NCBI GenBank assembly: GCA_017432345.1
Contig: JAFRJI010000009.1
Location: 1 to 64,000 of the forward strand
Direction: 5' to 3'
Source: Bacillota bacterium
Lineage (GTDB): Bacteria > Bacillota > Clostridia > Peptostreptococcales > Anaerovoracaceae
DNA: 64,000 nucleotides
This document shows positions 18,401 to 26,103 of this stretch, in pieces (position 1 is the stretch's first letter; each line of letters opens with the position of its first letter). Made by a program: the position numbers and the translations under genes. The notes beneath the pieces are model-generated. The model saw only the letters and a list, made by a program, of their open reading frames with translations. It was not told the origin of the DNA and made no database searches.

Positions 18401-19644
18401 GGGATGCGATTCGCATACACCGAACCTCCGGTTATCACAACAGTTCCGTCTCCATTATTTCCGATATCTTTATTTTTGCCACTTGCAACGATCGTACCCC
18501 CGCTGATGGAGATCTTGCTGTGTGCTGTCGATTTGGCCCCCACACCGATTCCGGGGCTTCCCCACTCGCTTTCCGCTTGTACGAAACCACCGGTGATCGA
18601 AATCGTGCAGAACGTTCCATAGAGCCCGGTTCCAATACCGGCACCTCCGCCTTTGTTCTTCGCCAGAACGGTGCCACCATTGATCTGCAGATTACTCATA
18701 CTGCAATTTTGATTGGAACCAATGGCAGCGCCTTCATGTTCATTGATGGCAGTGACTTCACCGCCATTGATGATGATGTTGCTTGTGGTAGCCTCTTCAC
18801 CGATACCGGAACCGATACAGGCCGGTTCTTTTGATCCAACCTCACCCTGATCATTTTTTTTACTCTCGGCATAGACCGTACCGCCATTGATAACGATGCC
18901 ATCTACAGTGCCATACCAACCGCTGCCTATAGCAGCCGAGTAGTCTCCCTTAACGTAAGCTTGTATGTTTCCGCCGTTGATGGTAATGTTACAGACACTT
19001 GAGTTATCTGAACCTCCTATTGCGGCTCCGTGGTGTGTGCCCGTGGCGATGATGTTTCCTCCATTAAATGTGATGTTTCCCATGGTGTTATCAACATAAT
19101 ATGTGACGGTACCAATGGCAGCGCTTTTCGTTCCGGCCGTGGCCGTGATCGTTCCCGGAGCATCCGGATCTTCTGTATCAAATACGAGCTTAGACTTCGT
19201 TCCCTCTTTTCGGATCGCGGGAGCCAAATAGCCTTCAAGATATATATTGGCATTTTTTTTAGAAATGATCGTGATCGTGCCGTCCACATCCTTGACCCAG
19301 ATCGGCGCGGTGCGCGATCCGGTATAGGAATGGATGCCGCAGTTGATATTTAATCCGTCCGCGAGATAAACGTTGGCGCCTCCGTGCTCTACAAGGACAC
19401 GCACATGCTCACTCTGTCCTTTTAAGGTGTAGTCGCCGGCTTCTGTAATATATACCGTGGTATTCCATTTCGCGTCGGTGACATCATAGGTGTCGCCAGG
19501 TTTCATATCCACCTCGTGCCAAACCAACGAATCCGCGTGCACCTTGTCCGCACCTGCAATGCCCACCGCCATGAACACGAGCAAAAGCAATGCAGGCAAA
19601 AACAGCCTCTTTCCTTTAATCAATGATTTTAATCCGCTCACCAT
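15436..19644 (-). CDS. large secreted adhesin-like protein with InlB-type repeats
   Basis: A 1402-residue protein with a signal peptide (hydrophobic about 14-32). Residues about 45-440 are rich in short repeats of the form INGG-x-(V/I)-x-A, typical of a right-handed beta-helix. Residues about 610-1190 contain several copies of a Listeria-Bacteroides (InlB B-repeat-like) module marked by F-D-G-W and LFAQW or YAQW motifs. An Fn3-like segment follows at about 1205-1305, and the end is a Big_2-like bacterial Ig domain (SVTLAAGQTFKIKASV, INAVAAGTCDVYVY). No LPXTG motif. GAGGGGAGG precedes ATG 19644. The architecture implies adhesion or matrix binding; no enzyme domain is visible. Confidence 0.8.
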   Translation of the reverse strand: MVSGLKSLIKGKRLFLPALLLLVFMAVGIAGADKVHADSLVWHEVDMKPGDTYDVTDAKWNTTVYITEAGDYTLKGQSEHVRVLVEHGGANVYLADGLNINCGIHSYTGSRTAPIWVKDVDGTITIISKKNANIYLEGYLAPAIRKEGTKSKLVFDTEDPDAPGTITATAGTKSAAIGTVTYYVDNTMGNITFNGGNIIATGTHHGAAIGGSDNSSVCNITINGGNIQAYVKGDYSAAIGSGWYGTVDGIVINGGTVYAESKKNDQGEVGSKEPACIGSGIGEEATTSNIIINGGEVTAINEHEGAAIGSNQNCSMSNLQINGGTVLAKNKGGGAGIGTGLYGTFCTISITGGFVQAESEWGSPGIGVGAKSTAHSKISISGGTIVASGKNKDIGNNGDGTVVITGGSVYANRIPGTVVNDKNEAVHKVDVTCKNLSKDGITFALKDPVFSDRYTYGMKDVVLFNNDPSSQTGMFYPWFTDTDEKLLQVTMEIAEQSVTKEAAYYGDFKFSDTEGSMEPSTAVTLTNGNNKRGSAEGTAGQDHLLNLIAPVAESGTLITGYNNSDNKQVADADGKLSKGVDGYTDEDGNWNFDGAETTLTAVTRPCKYTVHFDSNQPRGASTKVTGEMTDMTGCECNTGFTLSDNRFALPGYEFDGWNTKANGLGDPYADKAEVKNLTVKDGDTVTLFAQWKPKTYYITLTGTVETGGISKDYSYNQKAEFDQPGKLITIEKLKNLKSPNIPWILEGGTTLKGWRGYGFGSFYDDGEDFTNLCDLDGSGDPQGKALNAEWLETVQIIATVTKDSEPVKGLGDYFYLVSKEGGDIYTMPAQELTDGSYVFDPSAATTSGIAGSLPEGDYEFWFDTSDGPDDLNIYAPWSRDITYGSDAINIIFDYYTISAVKDPVYEEDCSVMLSGEKIRPLTKTGPVDLVPDDAEVTVNTVVSNKGYHFDGYSTCGTTPIWTTTTGAKQSFLVQGAVELMTHLDANVYTVHFDANADGVTGQMNDQDMVYDEPQNLFANQFEFVGATFKGWDTEADGSGTTFDDGAQFNTDTWQSLGYPENGSTITLYAQWDITKYDIAYDLAGGALPAGKENPDKYTVFDTVTLNDPEKIDYDFTGWLGTDLSTPTKEVTIEKGSTGNRAYNAVWSIKQYKVTFVDNGGTGTDPQIVPIHKKAQRPEDPTRDGYDFDGWYADEALTTPFDFDQEITQDTDVYAKWSVAGTLMAKMKAKGKKKMIISWTKIPAADGYDVFFKGKLVKTFEGSDTVKWTKGKLKKGKSYNASVKAYIMQDSEKLYVKESPDVRAYAGNGTKKFTNAKKVTVKKTSVTLAAGQTFKIKASVKPMKKGKKLMPKKLMPKLRYLSTDANIATVTNSGTINAVAAGTCDVYVYAHNGVSKKITVTVE

Positions 19645-19795
19645 AATCCTCCCCTCAGTTCAAATCATTTTAATATCCTTGCATTTATTTTAATGCACTA
19701 ACATTTTATCAAGATAAAGCCTCGTGGTCAACGCAAGATGCTTTTTCCTTGACGTGAAACGGCGTGCCATTGATAATAGCAATAGGAGCATTTCA

Positions 19796-20419
19796 ATGGA
19801 TAATTTGATTACAAAGACAACTGAGTTGGCGCTGCATTTGATCCAGCCATATATTAAAAACGCACCTGCGCCAGCCTTCATCATCGATGCGACTTGCGGC
19901 AATGGGCACGACACGCTGGCACTTGCAAAAATGCTGTTCGGATCAAATACCGGCGTTGTGCAGCATACCCCGGCACGCCTGCTTGCCATTGACATCCAGC
20001 CGGAGGCCATCGCCCAAACGGAAGCGCTTCTTTGCGAAGCGGGTTTTTCCGGAGAAGTGGCGGATGGCCGCATCTCTTTGATTTGCGGTTCCCATGCGGA
20101 CCTGACGGACTTCTTCCCTTCCGATGCAGAGGCTGCCGCCATAATCTTTAATCTGGGTTATCTCCCGGGCAGCGACAAGACGATCACGACGACAGCGGAG
20201 ACAACGGTCAAAGCCGCGGAAGCGGCACTGGGGGCTTTGCAGGAAAACGGAATCCTGTCGATCACCATATACAGCGGTCACGAAGCTGGCGCCAGAGAAA
20301 AGGAAGCCCTGATGGCATTTGCGTCAGAGCTCGATCCCCATCTATATCATGTTGCGTATGTCAGTATGCCGAACCAGCGGAATCATCCGCCGGAGATCCT
20401 GCTGATCACGAAGAAATGA
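19796..20419 (+). CDS. mnmM: MnmM (YtqB)-type tRNA methyltransferase
   Basis: Class I SAM methyltransferase of the YtqB family, now known as MnmM, which methylates the aminomethyl group of tRNA wobble uridines. Motif I is DATCGNGHDT near residues 25-34, and NLGYLPGSDKTITT is the family mark. I chose ATG 19796 because ATAGGAGC lies 8 nt before it. An upstream in-frame GTG at 19724 has no ribosome binding site and would add 24 residues. The length is 207 residues. It is a single gene, divergent from the surface protein. Confidence 0.82.
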   Translation: MDNLITKTTELALHLIQPYIKNAPAPAFIIDATCGNGHDTLALAKMLFGSNTGVVQHTPARLLAIDIQPEAIAQTEALLCEAGFSGEVADGRISLICGSHADLTDFFPSDAEAAAIIFNLGYLPGSDKTITTTAETTVKAAEAALGALQENGILSITIYSGHEAGAREKEALMAFASELDPHLYHVAYVSMPNQRNHPPEILLITKK

Positions 20420-20544
20420 ATTCGTGAAAAAGTTAGCAATAAAAAAACGGAAACCTGCATTTTCCTAATAGAAAGCGAGGCGCAATAGAGGTATAATATA
20501 GGGGACAAGTCATATCTATACTGTTGTAGAGGAAAAACTGCCCC

Positions 20545-21102
20545 GTGGAAAGAACAGCAATCCCTCCAGAGCTGCTGCCGCAGATTGCTGCAGGAGATGA
20601 AGGTGCATTTGAGCGACTGTACCGAGCGACCTATCGCCAAGTGTACTCTTTTTTGCTGTCCTTAACCATGAATCAGGATGATGCGAAAGACCTGTTGCAG
20701 GAGACGTATATCCGTGTCCACGGATCGGCGCATCTGTATCGGGAGCAGGGCAATCCGATGGCCTGGATCATGAAGATCGGGCGGAACCTGTTTCTCATGG
20801 AGAAGAGAAAAAAGACCGCGATCCCGATCGATACCGATACGATCCAGATGCAGAAGGAACTTTCCTTTGACAACATCACCAACGTTGAATCGAAGCTCTA
20901 TCTAGAAGAATTGTTCACTATCCTCACAGAAGAAGAACGGACCATTGTTGTTTTGCATTCGGCTGCGGGATTCCGTCACAGGGAAATTGCGGAGTTCCTT
21001 GATATGCCGCTTGGAACGGTCCTTTCAAAGTACAACCGCGCGATGAAAAAGCTGGAAGCGGCGGCGAAGAAATCCATGTCAGGAGGTTCGGATGTTCGAT
21101 AG
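20545..21102 (+). CDS. ECF-type RNA polymerase sigma factor
   Basis: A 185-residue extracytoplasmic-function sigma factor. Region 2 lies at about residues 12-85 (FERLYRATYRQVYSF, DAKDLLQETYIRVH) and region 4 at about 120-180 (LTEEERTIVVLHSAAGFRHREIAEF, then GTVLSKYNRAMKKL). The start is GTG with GAGGA upstream at rather long spacing. A TATAAT box at 20492-20497 lacks a clear -35. Its last 11 nt overlap the membrane protein at 21092, its presumed anti-sigma factor. The target regulon is unknown; the nearby secreted proteins are a possibility only. Confidence 0.88.
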   Translation: MERTAIPPELLPQIAAGDEGAFERLYRATYRQVYSFLLSLTMNQDDAKDLLQETYIRVHGSAHLYREQGNPMAWIMKIGRNLFLMEKRKKTAIPIDTDTIQMQKELSFDNITNVESKLYLEELFTILTEEERTIVVLHSAAGFRHREIAEFLDMPLGTVLSKYNRAMKKLEAAAKKSMSGGSDVR

Positions 21103-22579
21103 TACAACCGAAATAATTAGAAGAGGGTTTGACGAGATCACACCTGACATATTTGACGAGATCATGGCCAGGGAGCCGGTATGCATCGAAGAGGAAGTCT
21201 TCGTGCCGAAGTTTGTCCCGAAGGCCGCCTCGGAGCCTTCCGCAAAGTCCGGGACGAAGAGCGCTTTTAAAGCGACACCGAAGTCGAAGGGACTGATTGC
21301 GTTCGCGGCTGTGGCGGCTGCCTTTGTATGCGTCTTCTCAGGGGTTTTATATAATCAGAATCACATTACTGAAACGCTGTATCTAGACGTGAACCCATCC
21401 ATTTCCATCAGCCTGAACAAGGACGGGGAAGTGGTCAAAGTCGACGATGAAAACGACGACGGGGCGATGGTCATAGAACAGGCGGAACAGGAGCTTAGCG
21501 AGGCAGATGATCTTTCGTCGACCGTGATCGCGCTCCTGAAAGAAATCAAGAACGAGGGATATTTCAAGAACGACAAGGCGGACGTGCTGCTTTCGCTGCA
21601 GTATTCGGACGAAGAACGGCAGAAGGTTCTGGATCCGATCGCGGAATCGGTGAACGATTTCATGGATGATGAAAATCTGGAAGCCGTCGTGATCCTGCAC
21701 CGGTTTGAGGAAGAAGCGGCGCTGGAAGAAGTAGCGAACAAGAAGCACCTGTCGCTTGGGAAGCACATGTTCCTCAAGAAGTTGGCGGAGGCCAACCATT
21801 TGAGCGAAAAGGCAAAGAAGAAGTTGGCGGAAGGATCCATCGCGGACATTGAGACATTCATCGAATCTCAGGAGCTGAAGATAACCGATGAGATCGAGAT
21901 CATCAAGAATGAAGCGGGAGACAACAGTTCATCCACTAGTGGCTCGCAGGGATCCGCTGCGGCGCCGGCAGCCGAGCAGGCTTCGAACACTCCGGTCTTG
22001 CCTGAAATACCGGTTGCTTCTGAAACACCGACCACTGCTGAAGTGCCGTTCTACATAGAGCAGTCTCCAGCAAGCACTGAGCCGGCCACACCGGCCGCGC
22101 CACAAAAACAGGATACCGCAGATACCCCGGCAACTGCTGAAACGCCGGGGACTTCTGGCGTACAGGGATCAACTGAAGTGCAGGTGACCGAACCTGAACC
22201 GGCCGCCCCGACTACGACAAGTAAGCAGGAAACCACCGAGACTCCGGAAGCAACCGCTGACACTCCGGAGCTAATCGTCGACACTCTTGTGCCAACCGCT
22301 GATACTCTGGAGCCGAATTGTACGCTGGATGCAACGGTCGTTTCGGAACCAACAGCCGACACTTTGGAGCCAGTTGCTGACACTCCGGTAGTTGAGCCAA
22401 CGACCGACACTCCGGAGCCAGTTGCTGACACTCCGGCAGTTGAGCCAGCAGCCGATCCTCCGGCACCAGCAGCCGATTCTCCGGCACCCCTTGCAAAAGT
22501 CCCGGCCTCCGGGAATCATAGCAATACTGTGAAAGAAGAGGCCGCAGAAGCAGACGCGAATGACGAGGCGGGACAATAA
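21092..22579 (+). CDS. RsgI-like membrane anti-sigma factor with Pro/Thr/Glu-rich tail
   Basis: Presumed anti-sigma partner of the preceding ECF factor (11-nt overlap, AGGAGG before the ATG). A cytoplasmic N-terminus of about 65 residues precedes one membrane helix (about 70-90). The outer segment starts with LDVNPSISISLNKDGEV, the hallmark of RsgI periplasmic domains; RsgI proteins self-cleave between Asn and Pro, here Asn101-Pro102. After about 260 the chain becomes a low-complexity tail of TPE/ADTP repeats (residues about 290-470), which may span or sense the wall. RsgI normally partners SigI, so pairing with an ECF factor is notable. No carbohydrate-binding domain is visible. Confidence 0.8.
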   Translation: MFDSTTEIIRRGFDEITPDIFDEIMAREPVCIEEEVFVPKFVPKAASEPSAKSGTKSAFKATPKSKGLIAFAAVAAAFVCVFSGVLYNQNHITETLYLDVNPSISISLNKDGEVVKVDDENDDGAMVIEQAEQELSEADDLSSTVIALLKEIKNEGYFKNDKADVLLSLQYSDEERQKVLDPIAESVNDFMDDENLEAVVILHRFEEEAALEEVANKKHLSLGKHMFLKKLAEANHLSEKAKKKLAEGSIADIETFIESQELKITDEIEIIKNEAGDNSSSTSGSQGSAAAPAAEQASNTPVLPEIPVASETPTTAEVPFYIEQSPASTEPATPAAPQKQDTADTPATAETPGTSGVQGSTEVQVTEPEPAAPTTTSKQETTETPEATADTPELIVDTLVPTADTLEPNCTLDATVVSEPTADTLEPVADTPVVEPTTDTPEPVADTPAVEPAADPPAPAADSPAPLAKVPASGNHSNTVKEEAAEADANDEAGQ

Positions 22580-22705
22580 TATCAGAGCTGGAAATATTTG
22601 TTATTTAAAATTTTTTCCGCGTGCGTCTCTCCATTTCAATGGTTTCAGAGATCGTGCCGCTGAAAGTGAAGAATCAATCTTCCTTTGACAATCCAAAATA
22701 AGGGC

Positions 22706-22743
22706 AAGAGGCTTTGGATATTGTAACCAAAGTCTCTTTTTTT
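22706..22743 (+). terminator. Rho-independent terminator after the anti-sigma gene
   Basis: AAGAGGCTTTGG (22706-22717) pairs with CCAAAGTCTCTT, followed by a run of T residues. The rest of the 22580-22878 gap shows no gene. Confidence 0.8.
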
Positions 22744-22878
22744 CATGTTTGGAGGATCTTTCGTTACAAAATTGCCCAGTTGCAAGGTAATATTTCCAGA
22801 AGTTTCAGCGTTGCAAAGCCCTTAGCACCGCGAAACGCGGAAATAATCTCTAAGGACAAAATAATCAAGAAAAAATGC

Positions 22879-22908
22879 TTGACAGTGTACTATGTGTAGT
22901 AGTACACT
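22879..22908 (+). promoter_or_regulatory. sigma-A promoter with GntR (YtrA-type) operator
   Basis: TTGACA at 22879-22884 and a weak -10 TACACT at 22903-22908, with an 18-bp spacer. A perfect inverted repeat with 9-bp arms (AGTGTACTA at 22884-22892 and TAGTACACT at 22900-22908, 7-bp centre) covers the spacer and -10. A bound dimer would block polymerase, so the downstream GntR protein probably represses its own operon. Confidence 0.72.
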
Positions 22909-22931
22909 TGTGCACGAAAGGAGGTTGCGCT

Positions 22932-23315
22932 ATGTTTGAACTGGATATGAAAAGCCGAAAGGCCATCAGCGACCAAATCATCGAGAACATGAAAGAGCTG
23001 ATCGTTTCCGGCGTACTGAAGCCGGACGACCGGATCCCGTCAGTGCGGGAACTGGCCGGGCAGCTGCTGGTCAATCCGAACACGGTGGCGAAGGCCTATC
23101 GGATATTAGAAGCGCAGGGATACATTTTTACCGTTAAGGGCAGGGGAACCTTTGTGGCAGACACCCAGTCAATGCCTGTCGACAGCAGAGAACTCAAAGA
23201 AGCGGAGACCCACATCCGGGACAGCATCAACAAGCTGTACTACCTGGGGATCAGCAAAGAACGGGCAAAAGAGATTATCGACAAAATCGTTGAAGAAAGG
23301 GGTGACTGGAAATGA
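22932..23315 (+). CDS. GntR-family (YtrA subfamily) repressor
   Basis: A 127-residue regulator with an N-terminal winged helix-turn-helix (RKAISDQIIENMKELI, then DRIPSVRELAGQLLVNPNTVAKAYRILE) and the short C-terminal helical dimer domain of the YtrA subfamily. I start it at ATG 22932, which has AAGGAGG in front; an upstream in-frame ATG at 22875 lies inside the promoter. It heads an operon with an ABC ATPase and permease, the usual YtrA arrangement for repressors of envelope-stress ABC transporters. Confidence 0.88.
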   Translation: MFELDMKSRKAISDQIIENMKELIVSGVLKPDDRIPSVRELAGQLLVNPNTVAKAYRILEAQGYIFTVKGRGTFVADTQSMPVDSRELKEAETHIRDSINKLYYLGISKERAKEIIDKIVEERGDWK

Positions 23316-24220
23316 TTCGTGTGCAGAATGCGGATAAAAGTTACGAAAAAGGGGCAAAGGCTTTGGACGGTCTTTGCATAAATGTTGAAAGGGGATCTAT
23401 ATACGGACTGGTCGGCACCAACGGCGCCGGCAAGACCACGGTAATCAAAAGCATTATGGGGATTCTCAAGCTGGATGCCGGTGAGATCACGGTTGGCGGC
23501 GAATCGGTCTACGACAACGAGCTGGTAAAGCAAAAGCTCGGATACGTATCGGACGATCCATTTGCTTTCCGCGGCTACACGCTGAACGAAATGGGCGCGT
23601 ATAATGCGGGAATCTTCGAGTACTGGAACGAAGAGAGATTCCAGACCATGATCAGCGACTATAATCTGAACGGCAAGGCCAAGCTTTCATCCTTTTCCAA
23701 AGGCATGCGAAAGCAGGCGGCATTCATCCTGGCGATGTCCGTCATGCCGGAGTACCTGATCCTGGACGAGCCGATCGACGGACTCGATCCGCTGGTCAGA
23801 AGAAAGACCTGGAAGTACATCATCGACGACGTGGCGGAACGGGAAATGACAGTCCTCGTTTCCTCTCACAACCTGCGTGAGATGGAAGGCTACTGCGACC
23901 ACATCGGCATCATCTCCGAGGGCCGCATGGTCATCGAGAGAGACCTGGAAGACCTCAAGTCCGACGTTCACAAAGTGCAGGTGGCGTTCCGTGACGAAGC
24001 GGACGATACCTTTGCAAAGGCTTTCGAGTCGATGAAGGTGATGCATCATGAAAAGCGCGGTTCCGTGCACATTGCCATCGTGCGTGAATCCGCGGAGAAG
24101 ATCCAGCAGACGCTGCAGGGATATGAGACTCCGGTCTTGGACCTGCTGCCGCTTACGCTGGAAGAAATATTCGTTTATGAGTTAGGAGGTGACAGCCATG
24201 AGATCACAGGCATCATCTAG
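23312..24220 (+). CDS. ABC transporter ATP-binding protein (YtrB-like)
   Basis: A 302-residue ATPase with Walker A GTNGAGKTT (about 34-42), signature FSKGMRKQ and Walker B YLILDEPIDGLDP, then the H-loop SSHNLRE. It overlaps the repressor by 4 nt (ATGA) and the permease by 23 nt. Resembles export or antimicrobial-resistance ATPases of the YtrB/BcrA type; the substrate cannot be inferred. The C-terminal 80 residues are a family-typical accessory region. Confidence 0.88.
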   Translation: MIRVQNADKSYEKGAKALDGLCINVERGSIYGLVGTNGAGKTTVIKSIMGILKLDAGEITVGGESVYDNELVKQKLGYVSDDPFAFRGYTLNEMGAYNAGIFEYWNEERFQTMISDYNLNGKAKLSSFSKGMRKQAAFILAMSVMPEYLILDEPIDGLDPLVRRKTWKYIIDDVAEREMTVLVSSHNLREMEGYCDHIGIISEGRMVIERDLEDLKSDVHKVQVAFRDEADDTFAKAFESMKVMHHEKRGSVHIAIVRESAEKIQQTLQGYETPVLDLLPLTLEEIFVYELGGDSHEITGII

Positions 24221-25982
24221 CGAGATCAAGACGATTGTAAGAGACAATTTCAAAAAGTTCTGGACCGTGCCTGCTTTTGGCCTGTTCTGGTTCCTGGTGT
24301 GGGGACTGATCCCGGTCCTGCTGGGCTCTTCAGAGGGCATGATGGATGATCTGGCGGCGCTCGCTTCCAATACGAACATCGGCTATCCGATCGCCATCCT
24401 GTTCGTACCGCTCATCAGCGGCATGACGGTGTTCTCATTCCTGCAAAACCCTAGCTCCGCAAATTACATGCACAGCTTGCCGCTCAGCCGCGGGAAACTG
24501 TTCGGGGCGAACGTACTCAGCGGGCTTTTGATGATCGCCGCGCCAATCGTAGTGAACGGGATCATCATGACCATCTGTGCCGGCAATCTGATGTTCGTGA
24601 AATGGATGGTCGTTACATTCGTATGCTGCGCAGCGATCTTCGCAATCACAGTCTTTGCAGCAATGATCAGTGGGAATACGCTCATGCATCTGTTCAATGC
24701 GTGTTTCTTCAACGGAGTGCTGGCGCTGTTGCTGATGGTCTTCATTGACTTAAGCGATGCGATGCTGCTCGGATACGAAACACCGGACGCAATCATGACA
24801 TTCTTACTCAGATCCAACGCGCTTACGGCGTCCATCGGCGAATCGTCAAGGGTGCTGATCTGCGCGGTATATCTGGCGGTCACGATCGCCGCACTTCTCA
24901 TCGCATGGGCAATCTACCGGAAGCGTCCGATCGAGAGGACCGGGGATTCCGTGATCTTCTCATGGACCAGAGCCCTGCTTTTCCTGATCTGTGTATTCAG
25001 CGGATCGATGCTGGCAGGCCTGTTCAACGCAACGATCATGTCGGGCAATTCCATCAAATTTGATCACAACATGATCATCGGGATGGTCATCGGCGCGCTG
25101 GCGGTCTTCGTCATAGGAAGCATCCTGATCGACCGGTCGGCCAGGATCTTCACGAAGAGGAACCTGCTGCCGGCAGCGATCGCGCTGGCGTTGGCCTTCG
25201 CAGTATCAGGAGCCGTCAACGCAGACGTATTCGGCTACTGCAAATACGTTCCGGATGCGGGAGATGTCAAGTCGGTCTATATGGACGCCACAAATTCTGT
25301 GCTGTTCACAGTTTACGATGACGAAGGCTGGGGAAGCGCGTTCCGCGGCAACGCCGGTTATTATAAGGACGTAAAAGATGTGCGGGAAATAAACGACGAG
25401 AATTATCCAGGTTTCAGCAGTGAGGAAAGCATCGAGGCGATTACCGCACTGCAGCAAACGCTGATCGATCAAAAGAGAGAGGGCATGGACTATTACGATG
25501 GCGTCAGGATCATCTACGAACTGAAAAACGGCAAGACGGTCAGGAGAAGCTACGACATTTATGTCACGCCGGACAGCAACGAAATGGCCACCGACCTCGA
25601 CCCGAAAATCCGCGAAGCCGCAGCCGCGCTGTACGATTCAAAGGAGTTCAGGACAGTATACAGTCTCAACAATCTGAAACCGGAATATTTCGAGAAAGGC
25701 AGCATACAGTTCTATGATGATCCTTTCGGAGAAGGCGAGCAATTTGCCATCTCGAACGAGGACGCAAAAGAATTGAAGGCAGCCATGGAAAAGGACTTCC
25801 AGAAGCTGGGTTACGATAAAGCTATGCAATACAGCGGTGAAATCAGCGTATCACGCAAAAGCACGCCGCTGATGGAGGAAGCCGCCGGGGAATACCGTTT
25901 AGAAGTGCTGGAACTCCCGATTCCAAAGACCGCTAAGAACACACGCGGTTGGCTCAGAGAGAATGGATATTCGGTGAAATAA
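24198..25982 (+). CDS. ABC transporter permease with large extracytoplasmic domain
   Basis: Membrane partner of the preceding ATPase. Nine or so hydrophobic segments lie between residue 20 and about 345. The remaining 250 residues form a soluble domain, presumably outside the membrane, with alternating Asp/Lys-rich stretches and no motif I recognise. ATG 24198 is 8 nt after AGGAGG; an in-frame GTG at 24189 overlaps that site and is unlikely. A terminator follows. Confidence 0.8.
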   Translation: MRSQASSSEIKTIVRDNFKKFWTVPAFGLFWFLVWGLIPVLLGSSEGMMDDLAALASNTNIGYPIAILFVPLISGMTVFSFLQNPSSANYMHSLPLSRGKLFGANVLSGLLMIAAPIVVNGIIMTICAGNLMFVKWMVVTFVCCAAIFAITVFAAMISGNTLMHLFNACFFNGVLALLLMVFIDLSDAMLLGYETPDAIMTFLLRSNALTASIGESSRVLICAVYLAVTIAALLIAWAIYRKRPIERTGDSVIFSWTRALLFLICVFSGSMLAGLFNATIMSGNSIKFDHNMIIGMVIGALAVFVIGSILIDRSARIFTKRNLLPAAIALALAFAVSGAVNADVFGYCKYVPDAGDVKSVYMDATNSVLFTVYDDEGWGSAFRGNAGYYKDVKDVREINDENYPGFSSEESIEAITALQQTLIDQKREGMDYYDGVRIIYELKNGKTVRRSYDIYVTPDSNEMATDLDPKIREAAAALYDSKEFRTVYSLNNLKPEYFEKGSIQFYDDPFGEGEQFAISNEDAKELKAAMEKDFQKLGYDKAMQYSGEISVSRKSTPLMEEAAGEYRLEVLELPIPKTAKNTRGWLRENGYSVK

Positions 25983-26000
25983 TTATAGAAACTGAACATG

Positions 26001-26037
26001 AAACCGCCGATTCCCTCCAACGGGGACGGCGGTTTTT
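26001..26037 (+). terminator. Rho-independent terminator after the ABC operon
   Basis: AAACCGCCG (26001-26009) pairs with CGGCGGTTT (26027-26035), then T residues. Confidence 0.82.
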
Positions 26038-26042
26038 CTGTC

Positions 26043-26071
26043 TTTACCTTTCTGGGTAATAAAGGTATAAT
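26043..26071 (+). promoter_or_regulatory. sigma-A promoter for the substrate-binding protein
   Basis: TTTACC (26043-26048), a 17-bp spacer and TATAAT (26066-26071). The start point would be near 26078. Confidence 0.6.
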
Positions 26072-26103
26072 AACTATGTATGCAGCATAACGAGGTAAGG
26101 GAT

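Noticed and set aside
22240-22510. CRISPR or minisatellite array in the anti-sigma gene
   Set aside because: The repetition is irregular codons for TPE/ADTP peptides within one open frame, not spaced identical repeats.
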